Assembly: GCF_040807025.1 (NCBI RefSeq)
Contig: NC_090956.1
Location: forward strand, 5,940,517-6,004,516
Direction of reading: 5' to 3'
Length of the DNA stretch: 64,000 nt
Origin: Struthio camelus
Lineage: Eukaryota > Chordata > Aves > Struthioniformes > Struthionidae
Under the pieces are notes generated by a model. That model ran no database searches, had not been told where the DNA came from, and worked only from the letters and a program-made list of their open reading frames with translations. How positions within the stretch are numbered: position 1 is the stretch's first letter; every line of letters starts with the position of its first letter. Shown piece after piece: positions 1 to 11,410 of this stretch. The position numbers and the translations under genes are program-made.

Positions 1-503
1 GAAGAAGAACTGTAGTTTTTTTTTTTTTTTTTTTTTACCTTACCTTAGCCTTTGCTCCTACACGCCTGTCAATACGTCATTCCATTCACTACATATGTTG
101 TAGTGAACTGCATGACTATTGGTAATAATCCAGTGCAACTGTGGGGGGAAAAAAAGTGATTCATTATTTCTTTGTAAGACAAGACTTTGCTACAGTTTTA
201 TATTTGCCGATCATCAATTCAAATCTAGATGCATTATTAATAGCATCAAGAGTAGCATTGTAACCTTGGGCCTTTTTTTTAATTTTAGCATAGGGCTGTG
301 CTATCACATTTTGAAAACTGATGTTCCGTGTCTGTTACTATGTAATATATGTATCATGGTATCCTGAGCACGATTTCCTGCTTTAGCCTTCAAACAAAAC
401 AAAAGCAAAACCCCAACCCTGAGACTATATGTTCAATATATTCAAACCAGTAACGACAAGAAATTTTTAACTTATGAATCGTTGCCTTATCTCTTTGCCA
501 TAG
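1..503. other. IQCE: IQCE intron (partial, upstream of first visible exon)
   Basis: AT-rich DNA without a convincing exon. It opens with a T21 homopolymer (16-36), a typical length-variable tract. The segment ends in a pyrimidine-rich acceptor whose AG is at 502-503. It is read as intron because the exon that follows begins in mid-codon. The short open frames here have no recognisable similarity. Confidence 0.7.
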
Positions 504-606
504 AGAGGAAATCCAGAACCCTATGCAGAAAGAAGGGCAATCAGAGTCAAAATTCGAGGAAGACAAGAGACAAGAGGCAGATGATACAATGGAAGAGCTT
601 AAGAAG
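504..606 (+). CDS. IQCE: IQCE exon a, acidic linker before the IQ motifs
   Basis: This is the first IQCE coding exon visible in the window. It starts after an acceptor ending ttgccatag and ends at AAG before gtacag. One base completes a codon from the preceding off-window exon; 34 codons then read EEIQNPMQKEGQ through to MEELKK, ending in phase 0. The REEIQ start resembles the end of the coiled-coil region of human IQCE (from memory), and the rest is a Glu/Lys/Gln-rich, probably helical or disordered, linker. The weaker similarity after EEIQ makes this exon less certain than the IQ exons, but its phase joins cleanly to the exon at 2798. Another exon between the two cannot be excluded, because the human linker seems longer. 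Confidence 0.72.
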
Positions 607-2797
607 GTACAGGCATAGCTTCCCCCCCACCTTGTGTCTAACTAGTACCTTGCACATTGGGCTGATGAAGTCTGTATAGCTGCTAGATACGTCTTTTTTT
701 TATCCCCTTTGAATTGAAGTTTTTGTAGAGTTGAGCTATTCATAACATCTTCCTCGATTTTCTGTTATCTAATAAATATAATTGAGTTTATAGGGCAGCC
801 ACTCTTCCTGTGCAGGCTTAAATGGGGCCTCACTAATCAACTGCTTATTTTCATGAAATACAAGGAAACTTGATATCGTTGCAGCCTTCCATCCCTCTGT
901 AAAATGTAGTTGTAACTGCCAAGTGGAGATGAACAGGGATTGGCACGCGCTTTCAGATGCAGTGTGATCATGTTAGTCTCATTTCATTAGAAACTAGATG
1001 AAAGGTATTACCACTTTGTACCACTTTTGACCACTTTGTACTTAAAAATAAATAAACCCTGAAATATGGATAATACTGAAATAGGAATAAAAATATCCAC
1101 TGGTTTGAGGTTGCTGTTTCTTGATATACTATGCAGTTTTATAAGAATTGGATTTAGATTTTACGTTATAGGCTGATGGATGCTAGGTGATGTTTTGAAT
1201 GCCAAATAAATTGAGTTTTAAAAAACAGCCAATAAACAGCCCGTTTTTCCTTAGCAGACTATATATGTTCTTGGCCAGTAACCATCCATTTATTGAAATG
1301 TTCCCATTATTTGTAATTATCACTAAGTTCCTACTAATTTTTCATTTTAATAGTAGGCTTTCATTTTTAATACAATATTATTCATTTGCTAAACTTAAGC
1401 CTGTAACTCAGCATTTTAAAGGTTACAAATAAATCCTTTTCACAGAATCAAGAGTCTTTTTCAGACTGTATAAAATCTCTTGTTCCCCTACTAAGAATTT
1501 TACAGCAACACGTTAATTTAGTCTTTTAAAACTGCAGTTATAACTTTTGTTTGGCAAGGGAGGTGAGACAATTAGTTTTGTGACTATAAACAGGCAGATT
1601 TTTGTGAGCATTTTGGTTTTATTAAATACAGACATTACGTGTTAAATATTTCCAACCACAGTAAGCCTTCGTGTGTTATAATAGTGACTATTCTTCTTTG
1701 TTGATTTGCCATCTAATTGTATGGCTGACAATTTGGCACGAGGTTTTATGCATTCATGCAGTAGTGTGGTGGGCCTGTGTGAACTGCGGCAGTGGTGGGG
1801 GGGGGTCTCTGTAGCCATCGCAGATACATTTTGTAAACCTAAGTTAAGAGAATCTGCAAAAAATTAATTTGTTGGGCACAGCTGAACATGTCTAATAATT
1901 GCCAGCTTGGTCTTTTCACAGTAACTTCTGTTAAAGTGCCTCTGGTTCAGGCATTTTGCCTGGTTATAGATTAAGAGCTACTTGGATTGTTTCCCTAGCG
2001 AAGTCTTTCTCTAACGTCTTTGTGATTCAGATGCTAACTAATGTTTTAAGATTATCACTTAAGAGTCCTTCTGTATTTTTATAGGAGGTAGTTGTGAGAC
2101 TGATGTGAATTCAGCCTTAAATTTTAGATGACCATATATTTTGGATGTCATTATTAGGAATTAAAAGGTTCAGCTGGCTAGAGGTGGAACATGCAACTAT
2201 AACTCAGGAGAAAAAACTAGAGGAAAATCTTGTTTTGTTCTTGGTTGGTCTCTCTTTTTTTCTCCAATTAACTAATTTGTTCAAGCTCTCAGTCTCCTTA
2301 TTGTCACATGATGCAGCGCATCAGTGAGCTAAGCAGTTGATTAGGGGCCGCAGCTGACAGGATGAGAAGTAAGAAAACACCCAGGTTAATTAATATTAGT
2401 CTTTGGCAGGGAAGGCTTGCAAAATTAGTTGTTACATTAGTTGTTAGTCTGTCAATAGCATACAAACAGCAAAGCGAGTAGGTTCCACTTTGAGACCTCC
2501 CATTGTTTTAGAAAAATAGAAGCGTGCATAAATGAAAACTTGTCAGTTCCTGTGCTCTGTTAACAACTGAAATGGGGGCAGGCACGTGTTTTACTAAAGA
2601 GTCATCTAGATGATGAGTTTTGAACATAGCAGTATTCAGAATTAAAATTTTCTTCCTAACTTCCTTTCACCCTTTAGGCAAGATGAACATTTAACAACTT
2701 TCTGATGTTGATTTCTCTGAGTCAGTTGTAACCTGCCTACCTCATATAATTCAGACTTGTGTCTTCAGTATACTAAGTTAAGGGTTCTCCTTCTCAG
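607..2797. other. IQCE: IQCE intron
   Basis: Intron of about 2.2 kb bounded by gtacag and an acceptor preceded by a pyrimidine-rich run (ttctccttctcag). The content is AT-rich, with a short G run near 1797-1806. No exon, RNA gene or clear transposable element was recognised. Confidence 0.7.
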
Positions 2798-2893
2798 TCT
2801 TCACTGGTCTGCATGCTTAAAAGCAAAGAAGATCACAGGAGGCAGCAAGCAGCCAAACTCATCCAGAGACAATGGAAGACGTACAGAAACAAG
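2798..2893 (+). CDS. IQCE: IQCE exon b, first IQ motif
   Basis: A 96-bp exon of 32 codons, entered and left in phase 0, with acceptor ttctcag and donor AAG/gtgaga. The translation begins SSLVCMLKSKEDHRR and continues QQAAKLIQRQWKTYRNK. The segment LIQRQWKTYRNK is an IQ-type motif and lines up with the human IQCE segment VLQAQWKVYKHK (recalled). IQ motifs are amphipathic helices that bind calmodulin-like EF-hand proteins; in IQCE the EF-hand protein EFCAB7 is a known complex partner, although which motif it contacts cannot be read from sequence. The motif continues into the 24-bp exon at 4603, so its basic tail is assembled by splicing. Confidence 0.86.
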
Positions 2894-4602
2894 GTGAGAT
2901 TCTCCTATCAGGAAAAGGTAAAGATATTCTCCTCCAAATATTGCTGTCATTTCAGAATCTAGGAAGCATCTTCCTATCTGCTTACCACCATCTCTTCTTC
3001 TACCACCTTTTTCAAATCTTCACTGCTCTTTCTTTTGCCTTTGCTCCCTCGGGCTCTATTGCTTCCTGCTGTGGGATGGCCGTTTTCTGAACGGCAAAAT
3101 CTGCGTGAGCAGAGAGACTGTGGAGGCAGCAGCAGTGCTGAAGCGGCGCTGCTTCTGTTACCTCCTTGGCCCCTCTTCTCATGGAGTTTCTGCCCGCTGC
3201 ACCTTGGCAGCAGTGTTAGCACTGGAGCCGGACCCCCACTAATTAGCCCTGTGTGTTGCTGATGTGTCTGGGCCTTTAACATGCCACATTAGAGAAGACT
3301 CATGATCTCCCTCTCCAACTGAGAACTGATTTCTTGTAGCATTGATGCAAGCTTTTATGATAATTGTTTGACTTCTTCCTTCTTCATGGATGCTCTGTTA
3401 AGGACAGACTACTCAGTGCTTTGTGCCTATATTGGAAAAATTGCTTTAACTTTCCAATTGAGGGTAAAGGCGAATGACCCAATAGCTAAAGCTAGCGAGT
3501 AAGGGGTACTGAGTCCTAAAGTTCCTGAATTGTTCCTTTTATTTCGTTTTTTTATTAAAGAAGTGGACTCAACCATTGTCCACTTTCCGTTCAGATCACT
3601 TTTCCAATCAAATGCAAAAGTGTTGTAATTTAAGTAAAAATTGAACTTTTCCTTCAGTTTTGAAATGGTGATGTTCTAATTCTTGGGAGCTGCGGTTCAG
3701 ATAACATCTTTTCATCTGGGCTGAATTTCTCACGTAACATACAGTAAACATCCAGCTGCCACAGTGGCAGCTTCCATGGAGAGAGATGTCTGAAAGGAGA
3801 TGCATTGTGACCTGGAATCCCAGCAAAGAGAGGGGAAAAAACGGATATTAGGCACCTGCACACCTCTTAGGAGTTACTAGAATAGCGTTTCAGAACTGAA
3901 ACATTATTTTCTTTTTTTTTTTTTAATTTTAACAAGCTTTTAGACAACAGCAAAAACTTGTTAGCAAGTGGAAAATAATAAAATGCTTGAAATAAGGAGG
4001 AATTAAATTCTTCAGAAAGGTCATATAAAATATTTTCCTGGAACTTTAAGATCAGAAATTTGCAAATGATATATACTGTATCTATGCTTCTTCCAGGTCA
4101 GATAATGGTACACGTAAGCATGTGTCTAAAATGACTGACTTGATAACTAACTAACTAGGTTCATTTCTGTGCTGCTTTAACCTTTGCACAAATTCAGAGC
4201 AATACAGAAGTTTTGTGGTCTGAGGTATAGTCAAATAGGACAAAATGATCTAGGACAAAACATTACCATTAAATTTTATTTTATTATCAGATAACATAGT
4301 GCTGCTTTTTTCCCGTGTATAAGACGTAGGACATGAGGCAGGGCATGTAATTACCTCTTATTAAACTAAAGAGAAGAAAATTATCCACAGATATAATTTC
4401 AGAAAGCTACTTTCAAGGGTGAAAAGCTTTTCCTTCTTAGGTTTAAGTTTTCAGGGGAAGACAGGTGTTCTATTTTATGTGTGTTTTAATTGATTGGGTT
4501 TTTTTATGATTTGTAAGAAAAACAATAAGCCATTTTGGGAAATTCTTATTACATAAAATGTGTATATATCTATGGCATTAACTTAGACATTTTCCATTTC
4601 AG
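2894..4602. other. IQCE: IQCE intron
   Basis: Intron of about 1.7 kb. It holds a local GC-richer patch at about 3030-3250 containing GCAGCAG and CTGCTTC-type runs, where both strands stay open for 75-100 codons; this is probably composition rather than coding. A T-rich run lies at 3910-3924. No mobile element was recognised. Confidence 0.7.
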
Positions 4603-4626
4603 AAACAAGAAATGGCTCTGGATGAG
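4603..4626 (+). CDS. IQCE: IQCE exon c, 24-bp microexon
   Basis: A 24-bp exon, phase 0 at both ends, encoding KQEMALDE. It is flanked by acceptor ttttccatttcag and a strong donor GAG/gtgagt. The neighbouring exons end RNK and begin AVVVLQ, so the spliced reading RNK-KQEMALDE-AVVVLQ aligns without gaps to the human reading KHK-KKKAVLDE-AAVVLQ (recalled). That alignment is the main evidence, since an exon this short could not be found from coding potential. It forms the basic and acidic linker between the first and second IQ motifs. Skipping it would keep the frame but shorten the spacing between the two motifs by eight residues. Confidence 0.85.
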
Positions 4627-5762
4627 GTGAGTGTATTTGTGACAACCAACAGAACAGTAAATCAGATTTAATCTACATCAAAGCATAAACAAATAGCTTT
4701 TTATTTTTAAAGAGGTTTTATTATGAGATGGACTGTTGCACAAATAGCGTGTTAGCTGGTCAAACTGGCTCATAATTTACCTTGTGACATCTTGGTTTTG
4801 TTTGATAACTTGTCTAAACGTTCACCTTTTGGTTTCAAATTTTCTATGCTTGGTCCCTTCTGAAGGAGGAGCGCCTCTGAAAAAGAGGAACAAAATTTGA
4901 TACAGAGACAGAAAGGTGTTTCTGTGTTAGACAATTCTAATAATGCTTTCAGTTTCACTGTGATGCGTCTTTCCTTCAGAAAGATTTAAAGTAGGAATTT
5001 TGAAGTCTGCTAAGGTGAAACATCTTTGAATAGTTTGGAGAAACTGAATTTTAATTTGACAAACTGGTCACTTTTTGATACATATTTTACATGAAGTTTT
5101 TGATTATACTGTTTTTCAAATAGCACAACATAGTATCTTATATTTATTTCTTCTAGAGCATTAAAAATCGTACTTTCAGAAATTAGAATCTAATTGGAAT
5201 TCTAGCAATGTGATCCAAATGTGCTGTTTTACATCTAGATGCTTTTTGTTGATTAGTATCCAGTAAAATCTCTCAGCATAGAGGAAAGACTTCTGTTCAG
5301 CGTAACCACCACAATGTCTGCCAGACTTAGCTTGTTTTCTGATCATAATGCAGCATCACAAAGCCGGCTGGTTAGCCAAAACCTAAGATGGGACCAGGAG
5401 CACGTTGTTGTATCTGTGAAATATAAGCTACTCTTGGCAACTGGAACTTAATTGTGCTTGACAGGATCAATCACATACAACTTCTCATATTAAATTTAAA
5501 CTATAGAGTTGTATGTTTATGAGGCTTTTTTTAATCCCTCACAGACTGGGGATCTTGTGGATCTTGTGAGGTAGTTAGGGGTGCCCCTTAGATGTTTTAA
5601 GAAACAAATAAAAAAAAAAAAAAACAAAGCCTCACATAGTTCCCACTGAATAGGGAACACGGTTATTTTCACCATAATACCTCTTCCCTCTGGACTCCTA
5701 TTTTAATTTGTAGCTGCCATCTCTCAAGGAAGCTAACATCTATTTATTTATTTCTGTGCTAG
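4627..5762. other. IQCE: IQCE intron
   Basis: Intron of about 1.1 kb from gtgagt to a pyrimidine-rich acceptor (tatttatttctgtgctag). It contains an A-rich run near 5610-5624. Nothing else was recognised. Confidence 0.7.
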
Positions 5763-5876
5763 GCGGTTGTTGTGCTTCAGGCAGCTTTCAGAGGACACTT
5801 AGCTCGACTGAAACTGTTACTGAGTAATAGGATGCAAGATGCAAAATCTCAAAATATGCGTAGCCTTGGAAACAAG
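5763..5876 (+). CDS. IQCE: IQCE exon d, second IQ motif
   Basis: A 114-bp exon of 38 codons, phase 0 to phase 0, between acceptor gtgctag and donor AAG/gtaatt. It begins AVVVLQAAFRGHLARLKLLL, a canonical IQ motif (LQ, then RG, then a basic residue), almost identical to the human IQCE segment AAVVLQAAFRGHLTRTKLL (recalled). This is the strongest single piece of evidence for the gene. The second half (SNRMQDAKSQNMRSLGNK) is polar and less conserved, as expected of the spacer before the third IQ motif. Confidence 0.93.
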
Positions 5877-6948
5877 GTAATTATTGGGGTAAATGTGTAT
5901 CCAGGTATAATCTGTCCCAGTGTTTTCCAATTATTTTTACTTTATTGTGTAAAGTACTGTACTTTCAAGCCTAATTTTTTGAATCAAGCAGTGGCTTTGT
6001 TTTAATGCACTGGTTGGCAGCGTCACTGTAATTCCAGAAAGATACTAAACTCATTCCTTGGCCTTCCTTTCTACTGTCTTTCCTTAACAGTTTTCCTTAG
6101 AAGTAAAGCTGTAATTTCCCTGCACTGTAGACTGTAACTAATTCAACTCTTTTTTTTTTTTTTTTTTGGTTCTACCATCAGCCTAACAAAATAACTCTTT
6201 TAACACCTTAGTATGGGTGCTTTTGAAAGCTATACTTGCATCCAAGTGTTCACTGAATCAATGTAGTAATAGTCAAACCTTCATCACTGAACTGTAGAAA
6301 TAAGAATTTAGAAATCAGCTTTGTTTGGCTTGAAAAGTGAAGGAATCTTGTATGTGGCATGCTCTGCCAAAGGCTTGTGGTGTCTTCAGTCACATGACAC
6401 TTTCCCCTCGTTGCTCAGTTCTGAATGTGAAAACTTTTCCTTGCCAACTAAACGTCTAGTTTCTATAAATCACTTGCCAACTTATCTGAACATCCTTTAG
6501 ACCCTGAACGGGCTAAAATTAATTTGTAATTCTTCATCCAGGTTGTCCATCTGGTTACACTTTACGTGCACTTTTATCTCAGCAAACTGGTCCAGTTTAG
6601 TAGGCCTGAATACTCCTGCTTGATACAAGCAGAAAACATATCCATTGTGGAGGCCGCCTTACCTCCTATGGCTTTAGAAGGTTTCCTTCCCAGAAAATCA
6701 ATGAGCTTTCCTTGCAGCTATCTACTCTTTCGTTAATTGAATACAGATGCTTCAAAGCTTATATGATGATAACATTCATATTACTGCTGAGTTAGTGTTG
6801 TAGAACCTTAAAGAGCAAAAGATGGGAATATTTGCTCTACTGCCAGTTAATGCCATCTCCACAATCAGGAGTAAAAGTGTCAAAGGTTTTGTCAAGCTTC
6901 TGTGCAATTTGTAAAAGGTCAATTTTCTTTGATCTGATTGCTCTGTAG
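5877..6948. other. IQCE: IQCE intron
   Basis: Intron of about 1.1 kb with a T17 run at about 6151-6167. No exon-like or repeat sequence was otherwise recognised. The acceptor is ctgattgctctgtag. Confidence 0.68.
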
Positions 6949-7079
6949 AACTCCTGCACGTCTCCTGGGTCAAACTCTTTGAGCTTATCTTCTGACTGCA
7001 AGGAGGAAGAGGAGGTGGTGACATTCATCCAGTCCATTTTCAGGGCTCACTTAGCACGTAAAGGACTGCTTGAGGAGAG
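6949..7079 (+). CDS. IQCE: IQCE exon e, third IQ motif
   Basis: A 131-bp exon, 43 codons plus two bases, entered in phase 0 and left in phase 2 (gaggagAG/gtaagt). It begins NSCTSPGSNSLSLSSDC, a serine-rich spacer, then an acidic EEEE stretch, then VVTFIQSIFRAHLARKGLL. The latter is an IQ motif matching the human segment AIVIIQSALRAHLARARHS (recalled). The exact 5' boundary is the least certain part: the AG at 6947-6948 gives an in-frame start directly after an in-frame TAG, so the exon cannot extend further upstream. The long open frame on the opposite strand over this exon is a shadow. Confidence 0.88.
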
Positions 7080-7781
7080 GTAAGTCAGGAAGAAATATTT
7101 CTGCAAAACGCAGTAGCAGGATTGTTCTCTCTACAGGAGAGAGGCCATTTTTTTATAGAATTTTAGTGTGAGTTCCATGGCAGAGGAGGAGAGCAAGGCC
7201 ACTGGAGTAACTTTTGTTCAAGTAGTGCATAGAAAGCTTGTGCATGAGTAAAATGCAAAGGACATGCAACTGAAAGGGTTTCTTGCTGCATGCATCCTGT
7301 TGGGGATTAGGGAAACTAAAGCAAAATAGCTGCTCTTAAAAAAAAAAAAAAAACAAACTTTCAGTTGCTGTGAAATTCATTGCTATTATAATAGCTTCAT
7401 GTAAGTAAATCTAAAGAACTGTTATGTAAAAAAGGGTTATGTGAAGGAAGAACATGGAACAGCTAGGATAGAACCTTGCATGCAGCCTAGTGGCTTAGCT
7501 CTGCAAGAGCACAGTAATTTGCCTGTTTCTTAGGTCTATGGTAACTCTTGTCTTAAAAATTACTTCTGTTGTTTACTGCTCTGAAAGTCTTAACTACTCG
7601 CTGCCATGGTTACAAGGAGAGTCACATAGTAGTCACCTCACTTTGTCTGAGTTCACTTCCACAAGTGATAAGCTTTTACCTCTTTGAGACTAGCAACACA
7701 AGCAACTTTTCTGCGTACGCTCTTAAGACAGACCGCAACTCCTGTTTTGTGCTTCACGCTATGTAGTTTATCTTTTTGCAG
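7080..7781. other. IQCE: IQCE intron
   Basis: A 0.7-kb intron from gtaagt to the strong acceptor tttatctttttgcag. It contains an A-run at about 7339-7353. Nothing else was recognised. Confidence 0.7.
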
Positions 7782-7900
7782 ACCCTCTGTCTCCAGCACA
7801 GCAAGAGAGAAAGCAGGTTCTTCTGTTAACGTTAGGGAGAAGAAACCGATCTCACCAGCGCTCAAGAGACGTTCTTCAGTCTTCATATCGCCTCTTCCTG
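7782..7900 (+). CDS. IQCE: IQCE exon f, basic Ser-rich region after the IQ motifs
   Basis: A 119-bp exon. Its first base completes an Arg codon split with the previous exon (AG + A); 39 codons follow and one base is left over (phase 1, CCTG/gtaatc). It encodes PSVSSTAREKAGSSVNV followed by REKKPISPALKRRSSVFISP. The serine-, lysine- and arginine-rich character fits the poorly conserved basic region behind the last IQ motif of human IQCE, which also contains an RRRSAS-like stretch (recalled). KRRSS and ISP are possible basophilic and proline-directed phosphorylation sites, by inference only. Phase agreement on both sides and the good acceptor support the exon. Confidence 0.84.
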
Positions 7901-9377
7901 GTAATCTCATTTCCCTCTGCGTTCAGAAGTGTGTGGGCTTTGAGTGGGTGCACGCAGAATTTTAAAGAGAATATCTGCATATGCAGGCACATGTGCACAT
8001 GCACATTTACACTCTTTGTGTGTGTATTGTTTTAATTTGATGACATATTGCTTATATTAGCAAGTGCAGTCCCTTAATAAAAAATAAGCTTTGACAGTAT
8101 CAGTACCAGCTTCCTCACAGTGTTTTGCTTGCTTGTCACAGCTGTGGTTTGGAAGGTCTCTCTCTGGGGTGAATGGTAGTTATCCAAGGAACATGGTGTT
8201 CCCCTGTGTGGCCTCTCTATTTCCTCTTCAGCCCTCCGCCTTGCTCTGTAGCTGTCGTGCGGTACTTCCCGCTGTGTTTTGGGCCCTAAGCCACAGAAAA
8301 ATTGAGAGCGTTTTCATCTTCCTAACTTAGTTTCTTAAGGGGAGAGACATTTGGTAAAAAGAACTGTCCTAGTCAGCCATTTGTATTTACTCATGTTTTT
8401 CAGTGGTCTTCAGTTACTGCAGTAAGGGGAAAAAATGAGGTTTTGAATGACCTTGCCGGCTAGTACTGCTATAATACAAACTGGGAAAATGGTTTTATTT
8501 ATTGATTTATTTATTTATTTTTAATGGCTTGTATGCAGCTTAGTTTCCTTCTTGAATTCTGTATTGCTGCCCATCTGAAGATAGAGTTAAATCCGAAGAG
8601 GCTTTAAAGGGAATGTTAAAAGTACTAAGTAGAAAAGGCAAAACAATGATGCAGATAAGACAGTTGTAGACATGCAGCCTCAAAGGAGTTAAAAATAAGC
8701 AGAAAATGGCTTGTTCCATCCAAAGCAGGATATTTTATGCTTTTATGGACAACTTGGAGAAAAAAGAGCAGTTTTGGGGGTGACCTGAGAAGCATTCCTT
8801 GGTTTTGTGAGTGAAAAGCTGAGAGTCCCTGCAAACTTGCTCAGACACAGAATGTGCTGTAGGCAGCCTAGGCTGTTCCTCTAGGATATGAGGTGGGGAA
8901 TCAGCCAAATGGGCCTAGTTTTTGAATACAGAGGTTACCCTTCAGTGAAGGAAACTGCATGTAGAAAGCTTTATTGTATTCCATACTCAGGAGCTTGTTA
9001 CACTTCTTGGTGAAGGAGTAGATAGTACTTTTTTCTGAAGATGTTTTAGTTTTAAGTGATTTTAGTTATGTCTAATGAAGGTATCCAGGAAAGAAACCCC
9101 TGCAGCGTCCTGTTTTGCCTAAGCTTAACTGCTGTAGTCATTTTTGGTAATCTCAGGCCAAACCCAGAGTAGATGAATTGTGAAATTCTGCCTGAAGAGA
9201 AGGAATCATTTAAAAAAAAGAAAAAAAAAAAAAAAGCCTTGTGCCTCTTAAGAAGTACTTAGGAGATCCAAAGAAGGATGTAAGATGAAGCTTGTCTGGT
9301 AAATGCAGTACTTTGACTACTAGTAGAGCACTATCACTGTTTAGCCTTGAAGTTTCCAAAGCTAACATTTATTGCAG
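7901..9377. other. IQCE: IQCE intron
   Basis: A 1.5-kb intron. It contains an ATTT/TTTA tetranucleotide run at about 8494-8522 and an A-rich run at 9211-9235. No exon was recognised. It ends with acceptor aacatttattgcag. Confidence 0.7.
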
Positions 9378-9488
9378 ATGAAGAAGACGGTAAAGCAATG
9401 AGTGAAGAAGTTGGGGAAGAATTTGTACCAGAAGGGACAGAGAAGAGACCACAGGAACTCAACCTTTCTTCCTTGAAGTCATCTTCTG
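9378..9488 (+). CDS. IQCE: IQCE exon g, acidic linker
   Basis: A 111-bp exon, phase 1 to phase 1, so it can be skipped without a frameshift. The first Asp codon is split (G + AT). The translation runs DEEDGKAMSEEVGEEFVPEG, then TEKRPQELNLSSLKSSS. It is strongly acidic at the start and serine-rich at the end. No close similarity to the human sequence can be claimed here, which is a fast-evolving region. The support is the good acceptor (tttattgcag), the donor (TCTG/gtaaac), and phase fit with both neighbours. Confidence 0.78.
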
Positions 9489-9942
9489 GTAAACATCAAA
9501 AAGGAGAGATTGGGAGCAAAGGGAGTTGTATTTATTGCTGTTAATATGGGAGATGTCTTCAAAATTTGGGAAGAAGATAGAATGAATCTAGTTAGCTTCT
9601 GAAGAAGCATACTGGATGTGTGTTTGTGTAACTGTGTAACTAGTGCCTAAAAGCACTAGTTTTGGGGCCTAGTCCAAAGTAGCTTGGTGAACTATTACTC
9701 TCTGTGCTTTGGATGGTTTAACCAAGTTTTCCCAGAAGACATATCAGAAAAACCTACTAAAGGAAGCGGAGCATTCTAGCATAAATACTACCTCCATGAA
9801 GAAATATGACTCCTTTGCAACTTGGTTTGTTGTAACGGGGCTGGGGAGGGGGTGCCATTTGAATCCATTTGGCTTCAACATGTTAAAGGTAACTAAAAGT
9901 CCAACATCTGTCATTCCTAGCTCACGATTGATGTAAAAATCC

Positions 9943-10090
9943 TCTAGCAAAAGTGGTTTTTGGAGTAATGCACTACACTGGTCATACTGCAGCTTGGAAA
10001 GTACATTAAGCAAGGAGCTTGCTAAACAGCTGAGTGATTTAAAGCTATCAGATTCCTTTAGCTTTAAGTCATGCAGCTGTTGAACAAGCT
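9943..10090. repeat. Left arm of 148-bp inverted repeat
   Basis: Positions 9961-10090 are the exact reverse complement of 11411-11540. The next 18 bases outward (9943-9960) still pair with 11541-11558 with two mismatches, then similarity stops. The arm has no match I recognise to a known transposon end. Read on the - strand it lies within an open frame of about 115 codons without a recognisable family. Confidence 0.93.
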
Positions 10091-10457
10091 ATTACTCCTC
10101 TCTGAAAAGACTTATCTCCCAGAGAAGAAGAAGAAAAATTGAGAATACCTGTGGTGAAAAGAGGACTAGATAAGTAACAGGCATACACTGGGATAGAGGG
10201 GAAAATGGAAGGCACACAGGCATGTCATGGGACTCATAACGAAATAAAAAGTTCCTGACAAAGAGAAAACCTCCTAGTTCCAGAGCAGCTGGAATGAGGA
10301 ATAAAGAAAGGGGACGGCAACAAGCCCAGAATTAGAAAAATGGTGACAGACAGAGAGCCTGTAGATGGAATGGAGGAGCGCAAAGAGGCTGTTATATGGA
10401 CAATGAGCTCAACCCAGAGGAAGCAGAGACACATGACTCTCTAGTTAAGTGAAATTT

Positions 10458-10490
10458 GGGGGGGGGGGGGGGAGGAGGAGGAGGAGGGAA
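10458..10490 (+). repeat. G15 plus (AGG)n homopurine tract
   Basis: Thirty-three consecutive purines: fifteen G followed by repeated AGG triplets. It lies in the loop between the two inverted arms. Such tracts commonly form G-quadruplex or triplex structures and are prone to length change and sequencing error. Confidence 0.9.
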
Positions 10491-11410
10491 TCTGGGCCAT
10501 GCTCACAAGTATCTTCTTTGCATCAGTCAACAAATAATATAACAGATTTTCAGAAAGGTTTATGAGCCAGTAGTACCAGCAGTAAGGATGAGTAAAGAGA
10601 GTTTCCAGAAGCAGACAGGATAACCAGGGGATGCAGCTCTAACAGTAGACAGAAATTATATATGAAATGGCTTAATATTGACCAAATTGCTCTGGACATC
10701 GTATCCTACTCCTGATGTCTGAGATTTTCTTGACCTCATCTTCAGTTTAATATGCCTCAGAGTGGCAACTTTATCTTTGTGTTTGTGAACAGGTCAGCGC
10801 ACTGATTAGAGTTGAGGGCTATATGTAAATTCATTATGATCTCAAAGAAACCTCAAATTAACAGCTGTATCCAGAGAATGAACAGTAATATGCAGAAATA
10901 AATGCTGCTCTTAGTCAAGATTGACGTTCAGATAAATGACATGTGCTTCCTCCCTGCCACTCCTCTGACAGAAAGAAACTAAAAGCTAAATTTCACAGAG
11001 TGCATTGTTATTGTCTGTTTAACTTCTTGGGATGCAGTAAAAATGGCTTTACTAGTCTCTCAGAAATGTATAATAGTCTTCAAAACTGTTTTGGAAGTGC
11101 AGGTTTTGATGACAAGCAGAGCAGTATTGAATCCTATACATCATCTGCTAGTTTTTTTTTTTTTTTTAACCTGATGAAAACAATATATTAAATGGCCACA
11201 ATGCTAAACCAGGATTATATGCATTTATTTTAGGAAATATATAAGGCTCTTTAAAACACACTTTCATGGTTACAATTCCTCTCAAAATAATGCCAAGATG
11301 ATAGTGAAACTAAATGACTTATTGCAATATCTGTTTTCATTGAAAGTTTGAGATCATTACAAGATCTAGAGGTCACAGTGCAAGTTTGGCCTTGGAATGA
11401 ATGAAGCAAG

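Noticed and set aside
2974..3282. 102-codon - strand frame with EDLKKVVEEEM in an IQCE intron
   Set aside because: It sits in a GC-richer patch where both strands are open. No family is recognised and there are no matching splice sites.
6837..7037. Protein-like open frame on the - strand (starts MDWMNVTTSSSSLQ)
   Set aside because: It lies opposite the third IQ exon of IQCE, whose + strand frame, splice sites and similarity are convincing.
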